This document shows positions 34,277 through 43,307 of a stretch of DNA of 64,000 nt, piece after piece. The translations under genes and the position numbers were made by a program. Origin of the DNA: Amycolatopsis keratiniphila subsp. keratiniphila (GTDB lineage: Bacteria; Actinomycetota; Actinomycetes; Mycobacteriales; Pseudonocardiaceae). The notes under the pieces are model-generated. The model did not search any database and was not told the origin of the DNA. It was given only the letters and a program-made list of their open reading frames with translations. Every line of letters starts with the position of its first letter. The stretch's first letter is position 1. Location: assembly GCF_001620365.2 (NCBI RefSeq), contig NZ_LQMT02000023.1, positions 66,371 to 130,370 on the forward strand, given 5' to 3'.

Positions 34277-35064
34277 AGGTAGTCCTCTTCTGCGGCGGCT
34301 ACGGCATGCGGATGCGCAACGGTGACGCGTCCGACGTGCCCAAGCCGATGGCCATGGTCGGCCCCAGACCCCTGATCTGGCACGTGATGCGGTACTACGC
34401 GCATTTCGGGCACACCGAGTTCATCCTCTGTCTCGGCTACGGCGCGCACCACATCAAGGAGTTCTTCCTCAACTACCAGGAGACCACCTCCAACGATTTC
34501 GTCCTGCGGAACGGCAAGGCGGAGCTGCTGTCGACCGACATCGCGGACTGGTCGATCACCTTCGTGCAGACCGGTCTCGAATCGGCCATCGGCGAGCGGC
34601 TGCGCCGGGTGCGCCCGTACCTCGAGGGCGACGAGATGTTCCTCGCCAACTACGCCGACGTCCTCACCGACGCGCCCTTGCCGGAAATGATCGAGCGGTT
34701 CACGGAATCCGACGCCGGCGCCTCGATGATGGTCGTGCCGCCGCAGTCGTCGTTCCACTGCGTCGAAATGGGCGAGGACGGCCGCATCGGCGCGCTGACC
34801 CCGGTCAGCGAGATGCCGCTGTGGGAGAACGGCGGGTACTTCGTGCTGCGCCAGGAGATCTTCGACCACATCCCCGAGGGCGGCGACCTGGTGGCCGACG
34901 GCTGCGGCGAGCTCGCCAAACGGGGCAAGCTGCTCGCGTACCCGTACCGCGGGTTCTGGAAGCCGACCGACACCGTCAAGGAACGCGTCCAGCTGGACGA
35001 CGCGTACGCGCACGGAGACCGTCCGTGGGCACGCTGGGAACGCGAAGCGGCGAGCACGGCGTGA
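34273..35064 (+). CDS. Glucose-1-phosphate cytidylyltransferase-like nucleotidyltransferase
   Basis: 263 residues with the RfbF/DdhA-type signature: VVLFCGGYGMRMRNGDASDVPKPMAMVGPRPLIWHVMRYYAHFG, GYGAHHIKEFFLNY, FLANYADVLTD and GGYFVLRQEIFDHI, LLAYPYRGFWKPTDTVKE. Such enzymes make CDP-glucose, feeding CDP-deoxysugars. The pairing with a C-methyltransferase and a deacetylase suggests a branched deoxysugar. GTG start overlaps the previous stop by four bases. Confidence 0.88.
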   Translation: MKVVLFCGGYGMRMRNGDASDVPKPMAMVGPRPLIWHVMRYYAHFGHTEFILCLGYGAHHIKEFFLNYQETTSNDFVLRNGKAELLSTDIADWSITFVQTGLESAIGERLRRVRPYLEGDEMFLANYADVLTDAPLPEMIERFTESDAGASMMVVPPQSSFHCVEMGEDGRIGALTPVSEMPLWENGGYFVLRQEIFDHIPEGGDLVADGCGELAKRGKLLAYPYRGFWKPTDTVKERVQLDDAYAHGDRPWARWEREAASTA

Positions 35065-35714
35065 TCGAGCTCGGCACCGGCGGCGTCCAGCGGATCGTCG
35101 CGCTCGGCGCGCACTGTGACGACATCGCCATCGGCGCGGGCGGCACGCTGCTGACGATCTGCGCCGCCAACCCGGGTGTCCGGGTGGACGCCCTCGTCCT
35201 TTCCGGCGGCGGCACCGAACGGGAGACCGAGGAACGCGCCGCGCTCGCGGCCTTCTGCCCGGGCGCCGACGTCGAGGTCACCGTGCTGAAGCTGCCCGAC
35301 GGCCGGCTCCCCGCCCATTGGGAAGAGGCCAAGAACGGGCTGGAGGAGCTGCGCCGCCGCACCGACCCGGACCTCGTCCTCTCCCCGCGCACGGCGGACG
35401 CGCATCAGGACCACCGCGGCCTGGCGAAGCTGGTGCCGACGGTGTTCCGCACCCATCTCCAGCTGGAGTACGAGATCGTGAAATGGGACGGCGACCTCGG
35501 CAAACCCACCGCGTACGTCCCGCTTTCCCCCGAGCTCGCCGAGGAAAAGGTCCGGCTGCTTCAGGAGCATTACGCCTCCCAGCGGCACCGGCCCTGGTAC
35601 GACCGGGAAGCCTTCCTCGGCCTCGCCCGCATTCGCGGCATCGAATGCGGGCAGCGCTATGCCGAGGCCTTCGACCTCAAGAAACTGACGCTCGACCTCA
35701 CTCCGAAAGGCTGA
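35061..35714 (+). CDS. PIG-L family deacetylase
   Basis: 217 residues. Zinc site from AHCDD (His18, Asp21) and HQDH (His115, His118), as in PIG-L/MshB/LpxC-unrelated N-acetylglucosamine deacetylases. It probably removes an N-acetyl group from a sugar nucleotide or glycolipid intermediate of the locus. GTG 35061 overlaps the stop of the cytidylyltransferase by four bases. Confidence 0.9.
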   Translation: MIELGTGGVQRIVALGAHCDDIAIGAGGTLLTICAANPGVRVDALVLSGGGTERETEERAALAAFCPGADVEVTVLKLPDGRLPAHWEEAKNGLEELRRRTDPDLVLSPRTADAHQDHRGLAKLVPTVFRTHLQLEYEIVKWDGDLGKPTAYVPLSPELAEEKVRLLQEHYASQRHRPWYDREAFLGLARIRGIECGQRYAEAFDLKKLTLDLTPKG

Positions 35715-35719
35715 AAGCC

Positions 35720-36742
35720 ATGCGTGTGCTGCTGACCGGGCACAAGGGTTACCTGGGCACGGTGATGGCCCCGGTGCTGGCCGCCGAAGGCCACGAGGTG
35801 ATCGGCCTCGACTCCGGTCTCTACGACACCTGCGTCCTGGGCCCGAAGCCCGAAGACCCCGAAGGTTTCGAGGTCGACCTTCGTGACGTCACGGCCGAGC
35901 ACGTGGCCGGTGTGGACGCGGTGATCCACCTGGGCGCGCTGTCCAACGATCCGCTCGGTTCGCTGGCGCCGGAGCTGACCTACGACATCAACCACCACGC
36001 TTCGGTCAAGCTCGCGAAGCTGGCGAAGGACGCCGGGGTCAAGCGGTACCTGTACGCCTCGACGTGCTCCGTCTACGGCGCTTCGGGCGGCGACGGCCTG
36101 GTCGACGAGGACGCGCCGCTGCGCCCGGTGACGCCGTACGCCGAGTCGAAGGTGCGGGTGGAGGACGACGTCCAGGAGCTCGCCGACGACGACTTCAGCC
36201 CGGTGTACATGCGCAACGCCACCGCTTTCGGCTTCTCGCCCCGGCTGCGTGGCGACATCGTGCTCAACAACCTGACCGCGCATGCGCATCTCTCCGGCGA
36301 GGTGCTGGTGCTCTCCGACGGCACGCCGTGGCGGCCGCTGGTGCACGCCAAGGACATCGCGCGCGCGTTCGCCGCGGCGCTGGTGGCGCCGAAGGAGGCC
36401 GTGCACGGCAAGGCGTTCAACATCGGCACCGAACGCAACAACGTGACCGTCGCCGAGATCGCCGAAGAGGTCGTCGAGGCCGTTCCCGGCTCGACGCTGC
36501 GGATCACCGGCGAGGCGGGCGCGGACCCGCGGTCGTACCGGGTCGACTTCTCCCGGTTCCGCGCGGCGATCCCGGGCTTCGACTGCGACTGGTCGGTCAA
36601 GGACGGCGCGCTCGAACTGATCGAGGCCTACAAGACCCACGGCCTCACCGAACACGGCTTCCAGCGCCTGTTCACCCGGCTCGCGCGGCTTCAAGACCGC
36701 ACCGCCGCCGGAGAACTCGACGACACCTTGCGGCGTCGCTGA
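35720..36742 (+). CDS. NAD-dependent epimerase/dehydratase (extended SDR)
   Basis: 340 residues. Nucleotide site GHKGYLG (7-13), Asp31 for NAD ribose, a TCSVYG strand near 115, catalytic Tyr140 and Lys144 (TPYAESK). RNATAFGFSPRLRGDIVLNNL and PWRPLVHAKDIARAF are typical of sugar-nucleotide epimerases/dehydratases. In this operon it may act on the CDP- or dTDP-sugar made by the neighbouring nucleotidyltransferase; the exact reaction (dehydratase, epimerase or reductase) cannot be told. Confidence 0.9.
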   Translation: MRVLLTGHKGYLGTVMAPVLAAEGHEVIGLDSGLYDTCVLGPKPEDPEGFEVDLRDVTAEHVAGVDAVIHLGALSNDPLGSLAPELTYDINHHASVKLAKLAKDAGVKRYLYASTCSVYGASGGDGLVDEDAPLRPVTPYAESKVRVEDDVQELADDDFSPVYMRNATAFGFSPRLRGDIVLNNLTAHAHLSGEVLVLSDGTPWRPLVHAKDIARAFAAALVAPKEAVHGKAFNIGTERNNVTVAEIAEEVVEAVPGSTLRITGEAGADPRSYRVDFSRFRAAIPGFDCDWSVKDGALELIEAYKTHGLTEHGFQRLFTRLARLQDRTAAGELDDTLRRR

Positions 36743-38016
36743 TGTCGAACAGGGACCTGGAGACGGGCGCCGACCTGCGAGGGCTGGTCGAGCGCCTGTA
36801 TCCGCTGTGCCGCAGCATCACCGGCGACGGCGTCCGCCGCACGCTGGAGATCGTCGGCGAGCACGTCCCGCTGGAGATCCACGAAGTCCCCACCGGCACC
36901 CGGGTACTGGACTGGACGGTGCCGCAGGAATGGAACATCCGCGACGCGTACATCAAGGACGCCGCCGGCCGCCGTGTGGTCGACTTCCAGGAGTCGAACC
37001 TGCACGTCGTCGGCTACAGCGTCCCGGTGTCGCGGAAGATGCCGCTCAGCGAGCTGCGCGAACACCTGCACGCCCTGCCCGACCAGCCGTCCTGGGTGCC
37101 GTACCGGACCAGCTACTACGCGCCGACCTGGGGTTTCTGCCTGGCACAGGAGACGCTCGACGCGATGCCGGACGGCGAGTACGAGGTCCGCATCGACTCC
37201 ACGCTGGCCGACGGGAGCCTCACCTACGCCGAACACGTCGTGCCGGGCGAGGTCACCGACGAGGTGATCATCTCCTGCCACACCTGCCATCCATCGCTGG
37301 CGAACGACAACGTCGCCGGGATCGCGATCGCCGCGGCGTTCGCGCGGACGTTGGTCAAGCCCCACTACACGTACCGGTTCCTGTTCATGCCCGGCACGAT
37401 CGGCGCCATCACCTGGCTCGCGCGCAACAACGACCGCGTCGGCCGGATCAAGGCGGGGCTCGTGCTGGCGTGTGCCGGTGATCCGGGATCGCTGACCTAC
37501 AAGCGAAGCCGCCGGGGCGACGCCGAAATCGACCGCGTGCTCGCGTACGTCCTCGCCGACCGCGCGCACAAGATCGTCGACTTCTCGCCGTACGGCTACG
37601 ACGAGCGCCAGTTCTGCTCCCCCGGCTTCAACCTCGGCGTCGGCTCGCTGACGAGGACGCCGTACGCGGGTTATCCCGAGTACCACACCTCGGCCGACAA
37701 CCTCGATTTCGTGTCCACGGAGGCCATGGAGGAAACCCTTCAGACCTTGAAGGACACCTTCGCCGTCCTCGACCGCAACCGCAGCTACGTCAACCTCAGC
37801 CCCTACGGCGAGCCGCAACTCGGCAAGCGCGGGCTGTACGACTCGCTCGGCGGGCGAAGCGACGCCAAACAAGCCCAGATGGCCATGCTCTGGGTGCTCA
37901 ACCTCTCGGACGGCGAGCACAGCCTGCTCGACGTCGCCGAGCGGTCCGGGCTGCCGTTCGATTCCGTCGTCGCCGCCGCTCGGGCGCTGCACGACGCCGG
38001 ATTGCTCAAGGATTAG
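36742..38016 (+). CDS. DUF4910 aminopeptidase-like protein
   Basis: 424 residues. The central domain resembles M28-type zinc peptidases: SCHTCHPSLANDN (His180, His183, Asp189), GTIGAITWLARN and a later PEYHTSADNLDFV. A winged-helix-like tail (HSLLDVAERSGLPFDSVVAAARALHDAGLL) closes the protein, which is the DUF4910 arrangement. Such proteins occur in surface-polysaccharide and deoxysugar loci, but their reaction is unknown; de-amidation or deacylation of an amino-sugar precursor is possible (inference). ATG overlaps the previous TGA by one base. Confidence 0.85.
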   Translation: MSNRDLETGADLRGLVERLYPLCRSITGDGVRRTLEIVGEHVPLEIHEVPTGTRVLDWTVPQEWNIRDAYIKDAAGRRVVDFQESNLHVVGYSVPVSRKMPLSELREHLHALPDQPSWVPYRTSYYAPTWGFCLAQETLDAMPDGEYEVRIDSTLADGSLTYAEHVVPGEVTDEVIISCHTCHPSLANDNVAGIAIAAAFARTLVKPHYTYRFLFMPGTIGAITWLARNNDRVGRIKAGLVLACAGDPGSLTYKRSRRGDAEIDRVLAYVLADRAHKIVDFSPYGYDERQFCSPGFNLGVGSLTRTPYAGYPEYHTSADNLDFVSTEAMEETLQTLKDTFAVLDRNRSYVNLSPYGEPQLGKRGLYDSLGGRSDAKQAQMAMLWVLNLSDGEHSLLDVAERSGLPFDSVVAAARALHDAGLLKD

Positions 38017-38023
38017 AGGCCCC

Positions 38024-39310
38024 ATGCGATCACTTCTGCGTTCCCAAGCCGTCCGGGCCATGGCCGGACGGCTCAGCTGGGGCCTCGGCGACCAGGCCGT
38101 TTCCAGTATCACCAACTTCGTGGTCGGGCTGTTCGTGGCGCGCTCGCTCGGCACGTTCGCCTTCGGCATGTTCAGCCTCGCTTGGGTCAGCTACGGCGTG
38201 GTGCTCAACCTTTCGCGCGGGCTGACGACGGATCCGCTCATGGTGCGGTTCTCCGGGGTGTCCACCGAATCCTGGCGGACCGCGACCGCAAAGGCGACCG
38301 GGACGGCGCTCTCCACGGGTGTCGTCGCCGGTGCCGTCAGCGTGGTCGCCGGTCTCGTGGTCGGTGGCCCCGTCGGCGGCGCGTTCATCGCGCTCGGCTT
38401 CGTCATCCCGACGTTGCTGTTGCAGGACGCCTGGCGGTTCACCTTCTTCGCGGCGGGGCACGGGAAGAAGGCGTTCGTTAACGACGTCGTCTGGGGTGTC
38501 GCGCTGATCCCGGCGCTGTTCATCGCGCACCAGTGGTTCGACACGGTCGTCGCGTTCATCCTGGCGTGGGGCCTGTCCGGGGCGGTCGCCGCCGGCTACG
38601 GCTGCCTGCAGGCCGGGGTCCGCCCTGCTCCGCGCGGGACGCTCGACTGGCTCAAGCACCACCGCGACCTGGGCACCCGCTACCTGATCGAAAACGTCAG
38701 CAACAGCGGCTCCACCCAGCTTCGGATGTACGGGCTCGGCGCGATCGCCGGGCTCACGAGCGTCGGCGCGGTCCGCGGCGCCGAACTGCTGCTCGGACCG
38801 TTCTTCGCGCTTCTGATGGGACTTTCCCTGGTCACGGTGGCGGAAGGCGCGCGGGTGCTCCAACGGGCCCCGCATCGCCTCCGCCACTTCTGCGCCGTGC
38901 TCGGCGCCGGCCAGGCGGCCGCGGCCCTGCTCTGGGGTCTCGCCTTGCTTCTGGTACCCCACGACGCCGGCCGGTTCGTCCTCGGCGACGTGTGGGATCC
39001 CGCCTCCGAACTGATCCTCCCGGTGACCATCGGTATCGCCGCGGCGGGATTCAACACCGGGGCGGCCGCCGGATTGCGTGCGCTCGGCGCTGCGAAAAGG
39101 AGCCTTCGCGCCCAGCTGATCAACTCCGCCGGCTACGTCGGTTTCGGGCTCATCGGCGCCTTCTTGGCCGGGGCGTCCGGATCCGCTTGGGGGGTCGCGT
39201 TGGCGATCACCAGCGGGTCCGCGGTGTGGTGGCTGCAACTCCGCAGCGCCCACAAAGAAGCTCTCCAAGAACTCCTGACTTCGGAGAAGAAAGAGATGAG
39301 GACGTCATGA
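38024..39310 (+). CDS. Wzx-like polysaccharide flippase (MOP superfamily)
   Basis: 428 residues with about 12 hydrophobic segments and little else. The arrangement LGDQAVSSITNFVVGLFVARSLGTFAFGMFSLAWVSYGVV is characteristic of oligosaccharide flippases. It probably moves a lipid-linked repeat unit across the membrane, upstream of the Wzy-like polymerase encoded in the converging operon (49519-50724). Its stop overlaps the GT2 start (ATGA). Confidence 0.85.
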   Translation: MRSLLRSQAVRAMAGRLSWGLGDQAVSSITNFVVGLFVARSLGTFAFGMFSLAWVSYGVVLNLSRGLTTDPLMVRFSGVSTESWRTATAKATGTALSTGVVAGAVSVVAGLVVGGPVGGAFIALGFVIPTLLLQDAWRFTFFAAGHGKKAFVNDVVWGVALIPALFIAHQWFDTVVAFILAWGLSGAVAAGYGCLQAGVRPAPRGTLDWLKHHRDLGTRYLIENVSNSGSTQLRMYGLGAIAGLTSVGAVRGAELLLGPFFALLMGLSLVTVAEGARVLQRAPHRLRHFCAVLGAGQAAAALLWGLALLLVPHDAGRFVLGDVWDPASELILPVTIGIAAAGFNTGAAAGLRALGAAKRSLRAQLINSAGYVGFGLIGAFLAGASGSAWGVALAITSGSAVWWLQLRSAHKEALQELLTSEKKEMRTS

Positions 39311-40257
39311 GCACCGCTCCTCGGCTGAGCATCGGGCTCCCGGTCTACAACGGCGAGGACTACCTCGCCGAATCGCTGGACGCACTCCTCGGCCAAAGCT
39401 ACGAGAACTTCGAGCTGATCATCTCGGACAACGCGTCCCGGGACCGCACCGAAGAGATCAGCCGCGAGTACGCGAAGCTGGACTCCCGTGTCCGGTATGT
39501 GCGCCAGCCGGTGAACATCGGTTGCGCACCCAACCACAACTACTGTGTCGACGTCGCCCGCGGCGAACTGTTCAAATGGGCCTCCGACGACGACCTCTAC
39601 GCCCGCGACCTGCTGGAACGCTGTATCGAGGCGCTCGACGAGCACCCCGAGTTCGTCCTGTCGCACTCGTGGACGGCGATGATCGACGAGAAGGCCGTCG
39701 TCACGCAGGCGCTGGAGTACCCGCTCAACACGGTCTCGCCGCACGCCGCGGAACGCTTCCGCAGCACACTGTTCGCGCCCGGCGGGGACGACGACGGCGC
39801 GGTCATCCGCACCGAGGTGCTGCGCCGGGTCGCGCCGCTGGACAGCTATCACCACGCCGACCGCACGATCATCTCGGAACTGGCCCTGCACGGCCCGTTC
39901 CACCAGGTGCCCGACTGGCTGTACTTCCGGCGCGACCACCCCGGCCGCTCCGAACACGAGCACCCGACCGTGCGCAGGCGCGCCACCAACCTCGACCCGA
40001 AGCGCGCCGACAAGCTGCGCCACCCGATGGTCCGGCTGCTCGGCGAATACGTCCTCGGCTACGTCAAGGCGATCCGCAACGCGCCGATCTCCGGTGCGGA
40101 GAAGCGCGAATGCTTCCGCTACCTGCGGCAATGGATGCTGAACCGGGCGGGGAACCCGGCCATGGGGCGGATGCCCGTCCAGGCCGAGGCCGAACTCGGC
40201 CCGCGTGAAGTGTCCGTGGCCTCGGTCGTCGCCGGCCAGGAGGGACGAGTCCCTTGA
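39307..40257 (+). CDS. Family 2 glycosyltransferase
   Basis: 316 residues, GT-A fold: RLSIGLPVYNGEDYLAESLDALLGQSYENFELIISDNASRDRTEEI, then GCAPNHNYCVDVARGELFKWASDDDLYARDLLERC with the metal-binding DDD. The acceptor-side segment LPNR is not assignable. It adds one sugar to the lipid-linked repeat unit at the cytoplasmic face. Coupled on both sides by four-base overlaps. Confidence 0.92.
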   Translation: MSTAPRLSIGLPVYNGEDYLAESLDALLGQSYENFELIISDNASRDRTEEISREYAKLDSRVRYVRQPVNIGCAPNHNYCVDVARGELFKWASDDDLYARDLLERCIEALDEHPEFVLSHSWTAMIDEKAVVTQALEYPLNTVSPHAAERFRSTLFAPGGDDDGAVIRTEVLRRVAPLDSYHHADRTIISELALHGPFHQVPDWLYFRRDHPGRSEHEHPTVRRRATNLDPKRADKLRHPMVRLLGEYVLGYVKAIRNAPISGAEKRECFRYLRQWMLNRAGNPAMGRMPVQAEAELGPREVSVASVVAGQEGRVP

Positions 40258-41441
40258 CCTCGCCCGTGAGAATCGGGCTGTTCGGACTCCTCGGATCGGG
40301 GAACCTCGGCAACGATGGTTCCTTCGAGGCGGTTCTCGGGTATTTGCGCGCGGAGCATCCGGGCGCCGCGCTCAGCGTGATGTGCGGCGGTCCGGAAATC
40401 GTCGCGTCGCGCTACGGACTCGAAACGACCGCGTTGAACTGGTACGAGGGCGAGTACCGAACGGCATCGGGACCGCTGTCCATCGCCATGAAGGGCTTCG
40501 GGAAACTCGTCGACATCTTCCGCACGGTGGCGTGGGTGCGGCGCCAGGACGTGGTGATCGTGCCGGGAATGGGTGTCCTCGAATCCACCCTTCCCTTGCG
40601 TCCCTGGGGTTTCCCGTACGCGCTGCTGCTGCTTTCCGTATCCGGCCGTCTGGTCGGCACCAAAGTGGCCTTGGTGAGCGTCGGCGCCAGCGTGAGCACG
40701 CACCGGGTCACCCGGTCCGTGATCGGCTGGGCCGCGCGGCTCGCGACGTTCCGGTCCTATCGGGACGAGCCGTCGCGAGACGCGATGCGCGCGATGGGCG
40801 TCGACGTCGCGAACGACCGCGTCTACCCCGACCTCGCCTTCGCCCTGCCCGCGCTTTCCGAGCCGGTGCTGCCCCGATCCGTCGGGGTCGGGGTGATGGC
40901 GTACCACGGCGGGAACGACGACCGGCACCGCGCCGCCGAGATCTACGAGTCCTATGTGGACAAGATGACCCGGTTCGTCGCCGGGCTGGTCGCCGACGGC
41001 CGCCCGGTCCGGCTGTTCATCGGCGACCGGGCCGACGCGCAGGTCGTCGACGAGATCATGCGGGAACTGGAATCCCCGCTGATCGCGGCCGCCGACACGG
41101 CCACGCTGGACGAGGTGATGCGGGCGATGTCGGCGGTCGAGACCGTCGTCGCCACCCGGTATCACAACGTCCTGTGCGCGCTGAAACTGGCGAAACCGAC
41201 GTTGTCCATCGGGTACGCCCGCAAGAACGAAGTCCTGATGACCACGCTGGGACTCGGCGAGTTCTGCCAGTCCGCCAAGGAGATCGACTTCGACGCGCTG
41301 GTGCGTCAGTTCGCCGAACTCGAGTCAAGGGCGGGCGAACTCACCGAGATCGTCGCGAAACGAAGCGCGGAGCAGACGCGACTGCTGGACGAGCAGTTCG
41401 CCGCGCTGTCGGCCGCCTTCCTGCCGATGGGAGTCCGATGA
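40254..41441 (+). CDS. Polysaccharide pyruvyl transferase family protein
   Basis: 395 residues. Pattern of the PS_pyruv_trans family: GLFGLLGSGNLGNDGSFEAVLGYLRAEHP at the start, VVIVPGMGVLES, KVALVSVGASV, FRSYRDEPSRDAMRAMGV, YPDLAFAL, VVATRYHNVLCALKLAKPTLSIGYARKNEVLMTTLGL (the His/Arg-rich donor site). It transfers pyruvate from PEP onto a sugar, making a ketal that adds negative charge. TTG 40254 overlaps the GT2 stop and has GGAGGG upstream; GTG 40266 is the alternative. Confidence 0.9.
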   Translation: MTSPVRIGLFGLLGSGNLGNDGSFEAVLGYLRAEHPGAALSVMCGGPEIVASRYGLETTALNWYEGEYRTASGPLSIAMKGFGKLVDIFRTVAWVRRQDVVIVPGMGVLESTLPLRPWGFPYALLLLSVSGRLVGTKVALVSVGASVSTHRVTRSVIGWAARLATFRSYRDEPSRDAMRAMGVDVANDRVYPDLAFALPALSEPVLPRSVGVGVMAYHGGNDDRHRAAEIYESYVDKMTRFVAGLVADGRPVRLFIGDRADAQVVDEIMRELESPLIAAADTATLDEVMRAMSAVETVVATRYHNVLCALKLAKPTLSIGYARKNEVLMTTLGLGEFCQSAKEIDFDALVRQFAELESRAGELTEIVAKRSAEQTRLLDEQFAALSAAFLPMGVR

Positions 41442-41986
41442 AAGTGATGCCGGTGCCCGCCATCGCGGGCGCGTACCTGTTCGAGCCGACCCCGCACGCC
41501 GACGAACGCGGCTTCTTCAGCCGCACCTTCGACGCCGACGTCGTCCGCTCGGCCGGGATCGACCCGAACGGTTTCCTCCAGGACAGTGTTTCCCGCTCCC
41601 GCAAGGGAGTGCTGCGCGGGATGCATCTCCGTTCGGGGCTCGGCGAGGCGAAGCTGGTCCGGTGCTCGTGGGGCGCCGTGTTCGACGTCGTCGTCGACCT
41701 GAGGCCGGATTCGCCGACGTTCCTCGGCAAGGAGACGTTCGAACTCTCCGGGGAGACGCAGGTGTCGCTGTACATCCCGGCCGGGTGCGCGCACGGGTTC
41801 CAGGCGCTCACCGAGTACGCCGACGTCTCCTACCGGATCGACCGCGCGCACGACCCGGCCGAGGACGTCGCGATCGCGCACGACGACCCCGAACTGGCGA
41901 TCCCGTGGCCGCTTCCGGTGGCGCTCATGTCGGAGCGGGACCGCCAGGCCCTTCCTCTTTCCGCGGTCCTACAGAACACGAGGTGA
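41438..41986 (+). CDS. RmlC-like dTDP-sugar 3,5-epimerase
   Basis: 182 residues, the RmlC cupin length. The motif GVLRGMHLR contains catalytic His63, and DERGFFSRTFD and VSLYIPAGCAHGFQALTEYADVSYRID (with the catalytic-type Tyr) follow. The usual RGLHYQ reads RGMHLR, so the enzyme may be a sugar 3- or 5-epimerase of altered specificity (inference). It indicates a dTDP-deoxysugar in the locus alongside the CDP-type enzyme. ATG overlaps the previous stop by four bases. Confidence 0.9.
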   Translation: MKVMPVPAIAGAYLFEPTPHADERGFFSRTFDADVVRSAGIDPNGFLQDSVSRSRKGVLRGMHLRSGLGEAKLVRCSWGAVFDVVVDLRPDSPTFLGKETFELSGETQVSLYIPAGCAHGFQALTEYADVSYRIDRAHDPAEDVAIAHDDPELAIPWPLPVALMSERDRQALPLSAVLQNTR

Positions 41987-41990
41987 GAGC

Positions 41991-43307
41991 ATGACCCGTC
42001 AGCTGCCCAAGTCCATGCGGGCCAACGAGCGCCTCCACGCGATGATCCCCGGCGGGGCGCACACCTACGCCAAGGGTGACGACCAGTACCCGGAGAACCT
42101 GGCACCGGTCATCTCGCACGGGCTCGGCGCGCATGTCTGGGACGTCGACGGGAACGAATACATCGAGTACGGCTCGGGGCTGCGCGCGGTCAGCCTCGGG
42201 CACGTGCACCCGCGGGTGAGCGAAGCCGCCCACCGCGCGATCGACCGGGGCGCGAACTTCGCCCGTCCGTCCATTGTGGAGGAACGGGCGGCGGCGAAGT
42301 TCCTCGAAACCGTGCCGACCGCCGAGATGGTCAAATTCGCCAAGAACGGCTCGGACGCCACCACGGCCGCGGTCAAACTCGCCAGGGCGGCCACCGGCAG
42401 GCCGCTGGTGGCGATCTGCCGCGACCACGCGTTCTTCTCCATCGACGACTGGTTCATCGGCACCACCGCGATGTCGGCGGGCATCCCGGCCGGGATCACC
42501 GATCTCACCGTGTCGTTCCCTTACGGCGACCTCCCGGCGACGGAGCGGCTGCTGCGGGAGCACGCGGGCCGGATCGCCTGCCTGATCCTGGAGGCGTCGA
42601 CCCAGCTCGAACCGCCCGCCGGCTACCTCGTCGGCCTGCGAGAACTCGCAGACCGGTACGGCTGCGTGCTGATCTTCGACGAGATGATCACCGGTTTCCG
42701 CTGGTCGGAGGCGGGCGCGCAAGGGCTCTACGGGGTCACGCCGGATCTCTCGACGTTCGGCAAGGCGCTCGGCAACGGGTTCGCCGTCTCGGCGCTGGCC
42801 GGCAAGCGCGAACTGATGGAACTCGGCGGGCTGCGCACCGGCGAGGACCGCGTCTTCCTGCTGTCGACCACGCACGGCGCCGAGACGCATTCGCTGGCCG
42901 CCGCGATCGCGGTCATGGAGACCTACACCGAAGAAGGCATCGCCGCGCGTCTGCACGCGCTCGGCGACCGGCTCGCCGCCGGGGTCCGCGAAGTCGCGGC
43001 CTCGGCCGGGGTCGGGGAACACGTCGTCGTGCGCGGCAGGGCGAGCAACCTCGTCTTCGCCACGCTCGACGCCGAGAAGAACCCGTCGCAGGACTACCGA
43101 ACGTTGTTCCTGCGGCAACTGGTCACGGGCGGGGTCCTCGGGCCGTCGTTCGTGGTCAGCAGCGCGTTGTCCGAAGAAGACATCGACCGGACGGTCGAAG
43201 TGGTCTCGCAGGCCTGCCTCGTGTACCGCAAAGCGCTCGACGCGGATGATCCGGCACCGTGGCTGGGTGGCCGTCCGGTGAAGCCGGTATTTCGGAGAAG
43301 GGTATGA
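41991..43307 (+). CDS. PLP-dependent aminotransferase, glutamate-1-semialdehyde aminomutase type
   Basis: 438 residues, class-III aminotransferase: KNGSDATTAAVKLARAATGR (phosphate cup), ILIFDEMITGFR-type FDEMITGFRWSE (Asp230), PLP lysine Lys258 in STFGKALGNGF. It resembles HemL but sits in a polysaccharide operon and so more likely makes an amino sugar or an amino-acid-type substituent. GAGGTGAGAGC precedes ATG 41991. Confidence 0.9.
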   Translation: MTRQLPKSMRANERLHAMIPGGAHTYAKGDDQYPENLAPVISHGLGAHVWDVDGNEYIEYGSGLRAVSLGHVHPRVSEAAHRAIDRGANFARPSIVEERAAAKFLETVPTAEMVKFAKNGSDATTAAVKLARAATGRPLVAICRDHAFFSIDDWFIGTTAMSAGIPAGITDLTVSFPYGDLPATERLLREHAGRIACLILEASTQLEPPAGYLVGLRELADRYGCVLIFDEMITGFRWSEAGAQGLYGVTPDLSTFGKALGNGFAVSALAGKRELMELGGLRTGEDRVFLLSTTHGAETHSLAAAIAVMETYTEEGIAARLHALGDRLAAGVREVAASAGVGEHVVVRGRASNLVFATLDAEKNPSQDYRTLFLRQLVTGGVLGPSFVVSSALSEEDIDRTVEVVSQACLVYRKALDADDPAPWLGGRPVKPVFRRRV

